From NCBI GenBank assembly GCA_030595125.1, contig JAUVDV010000014.1:1-64000 (forward strand): 64,000 nt of DNA, written 5' to 3'. Below, piece after piece: positions 45,997 through 53,826 of the stretch; within the stretch, counting starts at the first letter, position 1, and each line of letters begins with the position of its first letter. The translations under genes and the position numbers were made by a program. The DNA is from Deltaproteobacteria bacterium (GTDB lineage: Bacteria; Myxococcota_A; Polyangia; JAAYKL01). The notes under the pieces are model-generated. The model saw only the letters and a list, made by a program, of their open reading frames with translations, was not told the origin of the DNA and did not search any database.

Positions 45997-46793
45997 TCGT
46001 CCTCCAACGGGATATCGTTCAAGATTTTGTCGGATTCCTCGATGTTAGATGATGCAAGGATATGTATCTCGGCTCCCGGGCCCGCCTGGTGTAGCCGCAA
46101 CAGCCCGAGCTTGGTCATCTCCAATATGGCCAGGAAGGTCACCACGACGGTGGAACGAGTTGAGCGTTCGTCGAATAGCTCGACGAAGGGCATGCGCTTT
46201 CGTTCCCGGAGGAAATCGATGACCTGGTGGATTCGAGCCGAAACCGACATTCTGGTCACCGAGATTTCAGACGCGCCGTTTCCGTCTTCGATCCGGTTGA
46301 GCACCTGCAGCAGCGCCTCCATGAGAGAGAACATGCCCGGGGACACGAGATCCCGGTCCTGCGGCGGAATCTTGTCGGGACTTCGGGGGAAAGTGTCGCG
46401 GCCTGTGCGGGGCATGGAGGCGAGTTGCTCCGCCGCCGACTTGTACTTCTGGTACTCGAGCAACTGGCGAACGAGCTCCTCGCGGGGATCAGGGCCGTCA
46501 TCAAGGTCGAGTTCGTCGCCTTCGTCGGAAGGGTCCACCGGGAGCATCGACCTGGACTTTATAAAGGCTAGATGGGCGGCCATCTCCAGGTATTCGGATG
46601 CCATGTTGAGGTTGAGCTCCCGCATCAGATCCATGTACTCCAGATACTTCCCGGTAATGAAGGAGATGGGAATATCGAAGATGTCGAGCTCGTGCTCCCT
46701 GATCAGATGGAGCAGCAGGTCGAGCGGCCCCTCGAACACTTCGTGGCTAACCACGTAGCGTTCATCGAGCGTTTCTCGAAGCTTGTCGTCCAC
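45993..46793 (-). CDS. scpA: Segregation and condensation protein A
   Basis: A 266-residue kleisin subunit of the SMC condensin. It begins at GTG 46791-46793. The N-terminal SMC-neck-binding segment has VSHEVFEGPLDLLLHLIREHELDIFDIPI, shown here in part, and SEYLEMAAHLAFIKSRSMLP follows. The C-terminal winged helix (about 210-255) includes ATFLAILEMTKLGLL-like sequence. Operon order scpA-scpB is typical. SMC itself is not in the window. Confidence 0.95.
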   Translation of the reverse strand: MDDKLRETLDERYVVSHEVFEGPLDLLLHLIREHELDIFDIPISFITGKYLEYMDLMRELNLNMASEYLEMAAHLAFIKSRSMLPVDPSDEGDELDLDDGPDPREELVRQLLEYQKYKSAAEQLASMPRTGRDTFPRSPDKIPPQDRDLVSPGMFSLMEALLQVLNRIEDGNGASEISVTRMSVSARIHQVIDFLRERKRMPFVELFDERSTRSTVVVTFLAILEMTKLGLLRLHQAGPGAEIHILASSNIEESDKILNDIPLEDE

Positions 46794-46808
46794 CGGGTTT
46801 CTCCCCTC

Positions 46809-47573
46809 CTAGAAAATCAGCGACCAGAAGCCGAGCACGGCGTCCCCCATGAAACTGATGGGACCCCACATGAAACTTCCGAAGAAATTGATGGCCACGA
46901 TAAATACTATGAACACAATCATTGTGTAGCGTGAGAGCTTGACCTGCCACTCCAGCGGGAGGACCCGGGATCCGTCGAGGGGAGGAACGGGGAGCATGTT
47001 GAAGAACGCCAGGCCCAGGTTCATTATGAAGATGCGGCTCAGGAGCAGGGCGGCGATTGTCTGGCCCTTGCCGACGATTCCGTGCAGTTTCATGAACCTT
47101 GCGTTGGCGGATACGAAATCTTCCGACCCGATCATGAGAAACGCCATGGTGCGCGACCCGACTTTCGGGATCTCGGCGAGCTCGTCGACCGCGTCGGAGA
47201 ATAGAATCATTGATGCGCCGCCGACGAGTATTGCCAGTAGAACGTTTGATGCTGGGCCGGCGAGGGCGGTGATAATCATGCCGTTGCGCATGGTGACGTT
47301 TCGGCGGAAGCGATGTGGAGAGATGGGCACGGGCTTGGCCCATCCGATCAGGCCGATCCCGCCGCTCACCACCGAGAAGATCGGGATCAGCAGGGTTCCG
47401 AAGATGTCGATGTGGGAGATGGGGTTGAGGGTCATCCGGCCCTGGCGGGCGGCCGTGTCGTCGCCGAGCTTGTAGGCTGTCCAGGCGTGGGCGAACTCGT
47501 GCACGGTGAGGGAAAGGATCATCGGCACCAAGACGACGACGATATCCCGCAGGGTTGAGAGATCGATATTCAT
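46809..47573 (-). CDS. Site-2-type M50 membrane metalloprotease
   Basis: A 254-residue membrane protein with about six helices. The zinc site HEFAH is near residue 25 (LTVHEFAHAWTAYKLGDDTA). The second motif, NMLPVPPLDGSRVL, carries the conserved Asn-Pro-Asp group of the M50 family. ATG 47571-47573 lies two bases after the upstream stop; the longer frame is not real. Such small rhomboid-like site-2 proteases flank scpA/trpS in many bacteria and are of unknown substrate. The gene lies 15 bases ahead of scpA. Confidence 0.92.
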   Translation of the reverse strand: MNIDLSTLRDIVVVLVPMILSLTVHEFAHAWTAYKLGDDTAARQGRMTLNPISHIDIFGTLLIPIFSVVSGGIGLIGWAKPVPISPHRFRRNVTMRNGMIITALAGPASNVLLAILVGGASMILFSDAVDELAEIPKVGSRTMAFLMIGSEDFVSANARFMKLHGIVGKGQTIAALLLSRIFIMNLGLAFFNMLPVPPLDGSRVLPLEWQVKLSRYTMIVFIVFIVAINFFGSFMWGPISFMGDAVLGFWSLIF

Positions 47574-47575
47574 GG

Positions 47576-48088
47576 CTAATCGAGTCTGGAAATGATCTGG
47601 AAGCGATCGGTGATCCTGGATCGGAGACATCCCCAGGCGTTGCAGAGGGTCACCTGGTTGCCCTTGGTCATCGTGTCGTCCAGGAAGAGACCGACGAGTT
47701 GGGCGTCGGGCACGCAACCGCAGGGTTGGATATTGGGCAGCTCCACGCCGCACTCGGGGCATGTGAGCCTGGTCACTTCCCCGGGTTCGAAGTCGGCCTT
47801 TCCAAATCGGGTGTCGTCACCGTGGATGGGGCTGATAATCACGATGCCCTTTTCCTTTTTGCCCTCCACCATGATGGAGATTCCCGGATATCCGTTGAAG
47901 CGGGCGCCGGAATCCTCGTTAACGAGATTGTGCCCGTTGGGGCAGTACAGCCGCGAGACCGCTATTACGCCCGAGCGCAGCCGGACCAGTCCGTGGGGGA
48001 GGGCGTCCCTGTCGTCGACGACGATATCGAGCGTTGTGCCGTCATTTGCTTTCATCTGCTTGTCGTTGTCGGAGTTGTCGCTTGTCAT
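47576..48088 (-). CDS. Hypothetical zinc-ribbon-type protein
   Basis: A 170-residue cytoplasmic protein from ATG 48086-48088 with AAGGAGT upstream. It has two cysteine pairs (LYCPNGHNLV, then LTCPECGVELPNIQPCGC) that could form zinc ribbons, and a third group near the C-terminus (LCNAWGCLRSR). No enzymatic motif is seen. It is the first gene of the long scpAB-pdxJ-acpS operon, two bases upstream of the M50 protease gene. Family not recognised. Confidence 0.65.
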   Translation of the reverse strand: MTSDNSDNDKQMKANDGTTLDIVVDDRDALPHGLVRLRSGVIAVSRLYCPNGHNLVNEDSGARFNGYPGISIMVEGKKEKGIVIISPIHGDDTRFGKADFEPGEVTRLTCPECGVELPNIQPCGCVPDAQLVGLFLDDTMTKGNQVTLCNAWGCLRSRITDRFQIISRLD

Positions 48089-48150
48089 CTGGTACTCCTT
48101 GGGGCCCGTTCGATCCGATGCGGACTCTACACCATTACCGTGTAGCCCCC

Positions 48151-48210
48151 AAGGGTGCCAGACACATTTTTAGGGGGTGTCTCCAAAGGGTGCCAGAGTC
48201 ATTTTTTCTG
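48151..48210 (+). repeat. REP-like repeat, two units
   Basis: AAGGGTGCCAGACACATTTT at 48151-48170 and a variant AAGGGTGCCAGAGTCATTTT from 48186. They lie between the zinc-ribbon gene start and the SUMF-fold gene stop. The same core occurs at 49132-49174 and twice at 57067-57131, always in the same orientation. Confidence 0.75.
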
Positions 48211-48217
48211 AGGCATG

Positions 48218-49087
48218 TCACCTGATGCAGCGGAAACCAAAGTTCAAGTGGGCAGCGGACGGATCGCTGTATTGGCGAACGGTGGCTTGCAGGGCGTGGG
48301 ATGTGCTGCCGAAACTACCGCCACGACAGACCCGGTTGGAGTCGAATGGATCCTCCCATGCACTACCATCCGCCGGCGCGCCCGTATAGGTGTTGTGATA
48401 CCAATCCTGCACCCACTCCCACACGTTACCGGCCATGTCGCATAGCCCTTGGTCAGTATTCCCTGCGGTCTTGCCGCACACAGCCCACGTGCGTTCCGTA
48501 CCGCAACCATATTCTCCATTATCCATAACAGCGAGATCGCACGTAGCCATCTCATCACCCCAAGGGTACGTGATGTCCTGTCCTCCACTGCGAGCCGCGT
48601 ACTCCCACTCCGACTCAGATGGCAATCGACCTTCAACCCAAGTACAGAAGTCCACCGAATGCTGCCAAAGCACACAGTTTAAAGGATGATCCTCGTAACC
48701 GGTCTTGTCCCAGTTGCAAATAGAAAGATTGCTCGGCGCTATGCACTCCCCCGCCGTCACGCACTCACCGTACTGCGTCACCGTTACCTCCGTCTTCAAC
48801 ATTTCGAATGACGGCACTGTTACTTCGTGAATCGGCTGCGCGTCTGAATACCCCGATCCCATCTGGAAAGAACCGCCGCAAACCGATACCCATGTCGTGC
48901 CCGCCATTCCGACTGACGTTGCCCCGTCCACGCAATCATCCGTATCCGTATCTGTATCGGTGTCTGTATCGGTATCTGTATCTGTATCCGTGTCGGATGT
49001 ACCGCTGTCGGCGGCGTCCGACGAGTCGTCACCGCACCCGCCGTAAACCAGCACTGTCGCAAGTGCCATCACAAGCAAGTACCTCAT
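48218..49087 (-). CDS. SUMF-fold lipoprotein without the catalytic cysteines
   Basis: A 289-residue lipoprotein. The signal peptide ends VYGGC; nine Asp-Thr pairs follow (48941-48994 in DNA). The rest is a formylglycine-generating-enzyme (SUMF1/EgtB) fold: GGSFQMGSG, GRLPSESEWEYAARSG, YPWGDE, DMAGNVWEWVQDWY, RVCRGGSFGST. In true FGE the segment after RGGS carries two active-site cysteines; here it reads FGSTSHALQATVR, with none. It is therefore more likely a binding or structural protein than a sulfatase activator. It is bracketed by REP-like repeats on both sides. Confidence 0.85.
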   Translation of the reverse strand: MRYLLVMALATVLVYGGCGDDSSDAADSGTSDTDTDTDTDTDTDTDTDTDDCVDGATSVGMAGTTWVSVCGGSFQMGSGYSDAQPIHEVTVPSFEMLKTEVTVTQYGECVTAGECIAPSNLSICNWDKTGYEDHPLNCVLWQHSVDFCTWVEGRLPSESEWEYAARSGGQDITYPWGDEMATCDLAVMDNGEYGCGTERTWAVCGKTAGNTDQGLCDMAGNVWEWVQDWYHNTYTGAPADGSAWEDPFDSNRVCRGGSFGSTSHALQATVRQYSDPSAAHLNFGFRCIR

Positions 49088-49131
49088 TGCCCCACCTTTC
49101 TTTTTGAACGTGAGAGAATTCTAGCACTCCC

Positions 49132-49174
49132 AAGGGTGCCAGACACATTTTTTCTGGGTGAGACACATTTTTTC
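49132..49174 (+). repeat. REP-like repeat, one and a half units
   Basis: AAGGGTGCCAGACACATTTT at 49132-49151 plus the partial GGGTGAGACACATTTTTTC at 49156-49174, which ends right at the stop codon of the FakA-FakB fusion gene (49176). It is on the upstream side of the SUMF-fold gene. Confidence 0.75.
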
Positions 49175-49175
49175 A

Positions 49176-50990
49176 TCAAACCCTCGTGACGGCTACGCCC
49201 CATGTGCCGGGGCCCATGTGGACGGAGGAGGTGGATGACAGGGGGCACAGGTGGAAATCTGCAGGTTCTTCAAGCGCGTTTTGAAGGCGCGTTCGAACCT
49301 GTTCGACCCAGTCGAGGTTGTCCGTGTGCTCCAGCATGATGGTCAGGCGCCCTTCGCCGGGGTGCCTTGATACTTTGTCGATGATTTTATCGAGGGCGGC
49401 CTCGTGGGATCGGACCTTGTCGTGGGTAATGGCGCCGTCCGTTCCGTGACCGACGATGGGGCGCACACGCAGAGCGCCTGCGAACGCGGCTTTGACCTTG
49501 CCGATACGACCGGTCGCGGACAGGTACTTGAGGGTATCGATGACGAGATACTCGACACAGGTTTTGATCTGGTAGCGCGCAAACTCAACCAGGACGTCCA
49601 GATCGTTCTCCCGTTGCGCCCGGATGGCTGTTGCCAGCACCGCGAGCCCCTGTTGTCCGGAAGCCGCGCTCGTATCCAGGATGGTCAACCTTTCCCCTTC
49701 CGGATGCTTTCCCGCGACGCCGCGCACCAGCTCCTGCGTGCCGGTGTAAGGGCGCCCGACCGCCAGGTAGAGCACATTCCCGGGCTCTTTCAGCTGACCG
49801 TCAAGAAACAGACGAACCTCTTGCGGCGATGTCTGGGCCGTGGTGAAGACGTGGCCGTCGCGCATTTTGGCAAACAGCGCGTCCCTGTCCAGATCGCGGT
49901 CGCGGACCATCCGTCCATGGACGCTCACGTAGTTTTCGAGTCTGTCGACGCCGTGTTTTCTTGCCAGCTCTTCCGACAGCGACATGGAGGAATCGCTCAT
50001 CACTCGCAGGGGGCGCCGCGCGCGGGCCTCAATGGGTGTTTCGCCGGACATGGCCTTCACGCGCACAAGACCCTCCGACATGTCCTCAACGTCGACCGAG
50101 ATGATCCTGCCGAAGCGAGCCGAGGCCGACTTGACCGCTTCGGGATCGTTGCAGTGCACGTGCAGCTTGATGAGGTTCTTTCGCTGTATGATGTCCAGGG
50201 ATGCGCCGAGGGATTCGAACGAAGCTGCAAGCTTGTCCCCCGGGTCGCCGGTCGTTTCCAGGGCCACGTTCATGCAGTACCGAAGACGGGACTCGTCCGC
50301 GGCCCCGCTCGCCAGGAACCCGGGATCGATGCTGAGCGCTATCTCGCCCATGGGCGCCACGGTATCCCCCGTCTTCCTCGCCTCGATGGAGGCGATCCCT
50401 GCGGCCGGATCGTCAAGCGCGGGCAGTGCCAGGGTGAGCCCGCAGATGAAGACGTGAAAACCGAGGGCTCCGGAGTCGACTACCCCGGCTTCCCGCAGGC
50501 GGGGCATGAGATCGGGCGTCGTTCTGACCGCATGCGCGAGAGTGTTCTCCATGGCGGCGTGGGAGTTCATGTCAAAAGCTTGCGCGGACCGGTCCAGGGT
50601 GTCCCGCAGAACCGTCATCACCGTCAGCATGGTTCCCTCGCGGGGATCGGAAACGGCCTCGTATGCGAGATCGCGGCCCGTTGCGACAGCCTTTCTCACT
50701 TTGGAAAGATCGAATCTATCCCCGCTTCCGAGGGTGTCGAGAAACCCCACGAGGAACTGCGCCAGGATCACGCCGGAGTTGCCCCGCGCGCCAAGTAAAA
50801 GATCGGCGGCGATATCCCGCCTGCCGGATTCGATGGCGTCGACTCCCGCCTTCAGCGTCTGGCTCATGTTGGCGCCCGTGTCCGCGTCCACAACCGGAAA
50901 TACGTTTATCCTGTCCAGCAGGGCCGATCGACGGTTCAGGTCCGCAGCGCCGGCCAGGAAGGCCTTCATGAGCATTTCCCGGGGGGTCAT
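49176..50990 (-). CDS. FakA-FakB fusion: DAK2-type fatty acid kinase joined to DegV domain
   Basis: A 604-residue protein from ATG 50988-50990, overlapping the plsY stop by four bases with GGAGGAG upstream. The DAK2 kinase domain (about 1-190) has NVFPVVDADTGANMSQTL with the Mg/ATP aspartates and LLGARGNSGVILAQ. The middle domain (about 200-315) has RYCMNVALET and IKLHVHCNDP, the Cys and HxH zinc ligands of FakA. The C-terminal part (about 325-604) is a DegV/FakB lipid-binding protein (VMSDSSMSL, TTAQTSPQEV, TSAASGQQGLA). FakA and FakB are normally separate; together they make acyl-phosphate from fatty acid for PlsY. Confidence 0.9.
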   Translation of the reverse strand: MTPREMLMKAFLAGAADLNRRSALLDRINVFPVVDADTGANMSQTLKAGVDAIESGRRDIAADLLLGARGNSGVILAQFLVGFLDTLGSGDRFDLSKVRKAVATGRDLAYEAVSDPREGTMLTVMTVLRDTLDRSAQAFDMNSHAAMENTLAHAVRTTPDLMPRLREAGVVDSGALGFHVFICGLTLALPALDDPAAGIASIEARKTGDTVAPMGEIALSIDPGFLASGAADESRLRYCMNVALETTGDPGDKLAASFESLGASLDIIQRKNLIKLHVHCNDPEAVKSASARFGRIISVDVEDMSEGLVRVKAMSGETPIEARARRPLRVMSDSSMSLSEELARKHGVDRLENYVSVHGRMVRDRDLDRDALFAKMRDGHVFTTAQTSPQEVRLFLDGQLKEPGNVLYLAVGRPYTGTQELVRGVAGKHPEGERLTILDTSAASGQQGLAVLATAIRAQRENDLDVLVEFARYQIKTCVEYLVIDTLKYLSATGRIGKVKAAFAGALRVRPIVGHGTDGAITHDKVRSHEAALDKIIDKVSRHPGEGRLTIMLEHTDNLDWVEQVRTRLQNALEEPADFHLCPLSSTSSVHMGPGTWGVAVTRV

Positions 50991-51619
50991 CGATCTCCTC
51001 CCTCGGGGGGAGCGGTGCGCCCGCCCGTTCGCGGCTCGGTGCCGGCGAGAAGGCGCGAGATATTCTTGCGATGTGTGATCGGGATGATGAGGGCGATGGT
51101 TCCCGCGACGGCCATCTCGGTCGCGCTTCCTCCCCACAGCCATATCCAGGCGGGATATCCGAGGCACATGAGGATGGAAGCGGGCGACACTCTTCTGGTC
51201 AGGGCGAAGACAAGCAGGAACACACCGCCGCCGCAAAGCATCGATTGCCATGATATCGCGAGGATGATGCCCACGGACGCCGCGACACCCTTGCCGCCCC
51301 TGAACCGATGAAATATCGGGAAGAGATTGCCTGCAAGCAGGGGCAGGGCCATCGCGGGAGCCAGGTCTCCCATACCCATGATGAAGGCTCCGTGAATCAC
51401 CGCGAACGCGCGGACGAGATCCAGCGCGAGCACAACGGCCGCAGCCGGTTTTCCCGCCGCACGGGCGAGATTGGTAGCCCCCGCGTTGCCGCTGCCTGTT
51501 GACCGCAGATCGCCCGCGCCGAGAATTCGCGCCGCCACCACCGAGAAGTTGATCGATCCCAGCAAGTAGGCGCATGCGGCTGTCGCGACAACGAGTACAA
51601 TGTGATGGTCCGGCTCCAT
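50987..51619 (-). CDS. plsY: Acyl-phosphate:glycerol-3-phosphate acyltransferase
   Basis: About 210 residues from ATG 51617-51619; ATG 51649 is an alternative and neither has a good ribosome site. It is a multi-span membrane enzyme with the three PlsY loops: GSGNAGATNLAR, FRGGKGVAASVG and HRKNISRLLAGTEPR. It transfers acyl from acyl-phosphate to glycerol 3-phosphate, the first step of phospholipid synthesis. The following fused FakA-FakB would supply acyl-phosphate, so this is a self-contained exogenous fatty-acid incorporation pair. It is divergent from the PilZ gene at 51723. Confidence 0.94.
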   Translation of the reverse strand: MEPDHHIVLVVATAACAYLLGSINFSVVAARILGAGDLRSTGSGNAGATNLARAAGKPAAAVVLALDLVRAFAVIHGAFIMGMGDLAPAMALPLLAGNLFPIFHRFRGGKGVAASVGIILAISWQSMLCGGGVFLLVFALTRRVSPASILMCLGYPAWIWLWGGSATEMAVAGTIALIIPITHRKNISRLLAGTEPRTGGRTAPPEGGDR

Positions 51620-51722
51620 GGGATGCAAAGATACATTAACATCCGCCATCTGGCGATGATTCAGCAAGTCTGGTAAATTCTGGTGTTCGGAAGTTGTTTT
51701 TGCACAAGCTCCAGGGTGAACC

Positions 51723-52520
51723 ATGTCACAACTCACAGTGAATGATCATCTGAGGCAGCAGGTGGCGAGGGCGCGTGTCGCTCTGGGCGAGGCGCTCGGT
51801 CACACCCAGGAGATACGCCGGCCGGGCCTGGATGTGAGCACTGTGAGCGCATCCCTGGCGGGTGCGGTGAAGGCGCTGTTTGCGGCCGAGTCGAGCGGGC
51901 TTGCCGACGAGTCGCATGTGGGACAGTCGATGGAATACCTTCGAACAACGCTGACCCTCATGCAGGAAGTGCCGGACCAGGATGAAAAGCTGGAGATCGC
52001 TACGGCGACCGTGGCCAGGACCATGGCCATTTTGTTTCCTCTTTTCAAGGCGCTGGAGGGGCGAAAGCGCGCCGAGCCCGAGCCCATACCGCTCACTGGT
52101 GTGATTCCCGCGCGGCCACAGCAGGCTCCTATTCCGCTCTCCTCGAGGCGACGTTCCCGAGACGCAGTCTCCGACCGGGAGCGACGGGATGGAGGTCGCA
52201 GGTCTATCGAGGTGGACATCGGTATGCAGTCGGAGACTAACTTCTTTACCGGTTTCTCCCTGGACATCTCGTCGGGGGGGCTCTTCGTGTCCACATACGA
52301 TATTCTGCCTCTCGATTCCGAGGTGAATGTGAATTTCAGTCTTCCGGGCGGACCGATGATGTCGCTCACCGGACTGGTCAGGTGGGTCAGAGACTACAAC
52401 GAGATCGTGCCGGACACGGCCCCCGGGATGGGCATCATGTTCGAGGACCTCTCCGCCGAACAGGAGAACAACATCAACACCTACCTCGCTCGGAGCAACC
52501 CGCTTTTTTATGATATGTAG
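51723..52520 (+). CDS. PilZ domain protein, myxobacterial type
   Basis: A 265-residue protein. The first 130 residues are helical and unassigned. The C-terminal 120 residues are a PilZ domain, with an Arg-rich entrance (RERRDGGRRSIEVDI) and DISSGGLFVST, which together form the cyclic-di-GMP site. The ending, with GMGIMFEDLSAEQENNINTYL, matches the PilZ type common in Myxococcota. It may respond to the GGDEF-EAL protein or others. It is a single gene, with hairpin repeat copy C 58 bases downstream. Confidence 0.88.
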   Translation: MSQLTVNDHLRQQVARARVALGEALGHTQEIRRPGLDVSTVSASLAGAVKALFAAESSGLADESHVGQSMEYLRTTLTLMQEVPDQDEKLEIATATVARTMAILFPLFKALEGRKRAEPEPIPLTGVIPARPQQAPIPLSSRRRSRDAVSDRERRDGGRRSIEVDIGMQSETNFFTGFSLDISSGGLFVSTYDILPLDSEVNVNFSLPGGPMMSLTGLVRWVRDYNEIVPDTAPGMGIMFEDLSAEQENNINTYLARSNPLFYDM

Positions 52521-52578
52521 TGAGGGCAGGCCTCATTTTAGGTTCATCCGGATCCAGCCGTGCCGGCCGGCCTGTTCA

Positions 52579-52700
52579 CCGCGCCCTGATGAGGGCGCGG
52601 TCAGGATGACCTGTTCGACTGGGGGGTCACAGACGCATCCGGCCAAGCCCTTTGGGCTTGCGCGGAAACGCGCATCCTGACCGTGGCATTTATGCCGCGG
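52579..52700. repeat. Four-hairpin dispersed repeat, copy C
   Basis: Hairpin I CCGCGCCCT/AGGGCGCGG, loop GATG (52579-52600). Hairpin II AAGCCC/GGGCTT, loop TTT (52645-52659). Hairpin III TGCGCG/CGCGCA with a GAAA loop (52659-52674). Hairpin IV CCGTGGCA/TGCCGCGG, loop TTTA (52681-52700). The G-C to A-T change in hairpin IV is compensated on both arms relative to copy B. The spacer between I and II is 36 bases longer than in A and B. It lies between convergent genes. Confidence 0.85.
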
Positions 52701-52746
52701 AACGAGGGGAGGCGACCCCAACCCAGACCGCTGCGAGGAGGGGACT

Positions 52747-52789
52747 GTGGACCGAGTGGACGAAGTGGACTGAGTGGACTGTGGACGAA
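52747..52789. repeat. Short 9-bp tandem repeat
   Basis: Five consecutive units on the pattern GTGGACNGA/GTGGACGAA (one unit shortened to seven bases) between hairpin copy C and the stop of the Cys-rich lipoprotein gene. No coding role on either strand. Function unknown; likely a slippage-prone microsatellite. Confidence 0.7.
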
Positions 52790-52815
52790 GTGTACCATAA
52801 TTTGAGAGGTCCGGT

Positions 52816-53214
52816 TCAATACGTCCAGGGATAACAGACCTTGAGTCCGTCGACTTCGGCGCAGGACATGTTGAGGGGGCAGTCCTTGTTCGATCGGCAG
52901 GTGAGGGCGCAGTTCATCCCGCCGGAGGTTTCGTTTTCCAGGATGCAGCGCCGTTTACCGGAGCAGTCTGCCTCCCACGCGCAGTCGGAGTCCTTCTCGC
53001 AGGGTATGGAACAGAAGCCCACCTGATGCAATTCGCTCACTGCGCCGCAGACAGCGCCTTCACCGCAGCCGTCTTCCGGGTTGCATGGGCAGGGGAAGCC
53101 GAGGCCTTCGGGGCAGCCGATCTCGCACATTTCCGGCTCCTCGCCTTCGTCACATGAGAGTGGCGCGAGAAGAGCTGCCGTTGCGACGAGCGCTAATAGT
53201 CTAGTTGTTTTCAT
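52816..53214 (-). CDS. Small Cys-rich lipoprotein
   Basis: A 132-residue lipoprotein, ATG 53212-53214, coupled to the upstream gene by an ATGA overlap. The signal peptide ends PLSC. The mature part has about sixteen cysteines in spaced pairs (MCEIGCPEG, PCPCNPEDGC, SIPCEKDSDC, CSGKRRC, CALTCRSNKDC), an EGF- or Dickkopf-like disulfide pattern common in Myxococcota lipoproteins. Function unknown. It is the last gene of the acyltransferase-epimerase-lipoprotein operon. Confidence 0.75.
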   Translation of the reverse strand: MKTTRLLALVATAALLAPLSCDEGEEPEMCEIGCPEGLGFPCPCNPEDGCGEGAVCGAVSELHQVGFCSIPCEKDSDCAWEADCSGKRRCILENETSGGMNCALTCRSNKDCPLNMSCAEVDGLKVCYPWTY

Positions 53215-53825
53215 CGCACGCATCTTGCCGACCGCAGATCCAGCTCGGTCAGGGAGGGAGTGAGGAACCCGGAAAAGAAATCTGCGGTCCAGTTGGGTCC
53301 GAGACCCGATGTGGAGGTGTTTGTGGAAGTCCAATAGAACTCGGTGTCATAAGGGAACGCGCTCCAACAGGCGTCGCTCGTGCTGCACTGGTCGCAGTAT
53401 CCGGGCAGGAGGTCGTACGTCACGACCGCTTCGCAGTTTCCCAGGAGGTGAGCTATCTCGTACATGGTCGCCGTGTGATAGTAGCTTGCGATAAACTGGC
53501 AGGCCGAGAGCGCCCACGCCTGATCGCCGAGTTCGGCAGCGCCGACACAGCCCACTGAGGACCATTCCTGCCCGACCGCGCACCGCAACCAGCAAGACGA
53601 TGTCGCGTCTACGAAAACCTCTTCTTCGGTACATTCATCAGTGTCCGAGCCCGCGTCGGAATCCGTGTCGGAATCCGTATCGGTGTCCCCGTCGATATCT
53701 CCACCGCCGCCTCCGCCGCCGATGCCCGAGTCGCCGTACGGAGCACGAGCGTCGTCCTGACATGCGGCCTGGATGGCCACAACAGCCCCCAGGAGAAAAA
53801 GAAGCTGTGTCTTCGGTGCTTCCAT
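53211..53825 (-). CDS. Lipoprotein with Gly and Asp-Thr/Ser stalk
   Basis: A 204-residue lipoprotein from ATG 53823-53825, one base after the upstream stop. The lipobox is IQAAC. A linker of glycines then DTDTDSDTDSD units (DNA about 53641-53700) precedes a domain of about 130 residues with ten cysteines, including CWLRCAVG and YCDQCSTSDACW, and several Trp. No family recognised. Neighbours upstream are an NAD-dependent epimerase-like enzyme and an acyltransferase. Confidence 0.7.
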   Translation of the reverse strand: MEAPKTQLLFLLGAVVAIQAACQDDARAPYGDSGIGGGGGGGDIDGDTDTDSDTDSDAGSDTDECTEEEVFVDATSSCWLRCAVGQEWSSVGCVGAAELGDQAWALSACQFIASYYHTATMYEIAHLLGNCEAVVTYDLLPGYCDQCSTSDACWSAFPYDTEFYWTSTNTSTSGLGPNWTADFFSGFLTPSLTELDLRSARCVR

Positions 53826-53826
53826 C

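Noticed and set aside
48218-49087. Formylglycine-generating enzyme for the sulfatases at the window ends
   Set aside because: The active-site cysteines after RGGS are missing and the protein is a stalked lipoprotein.
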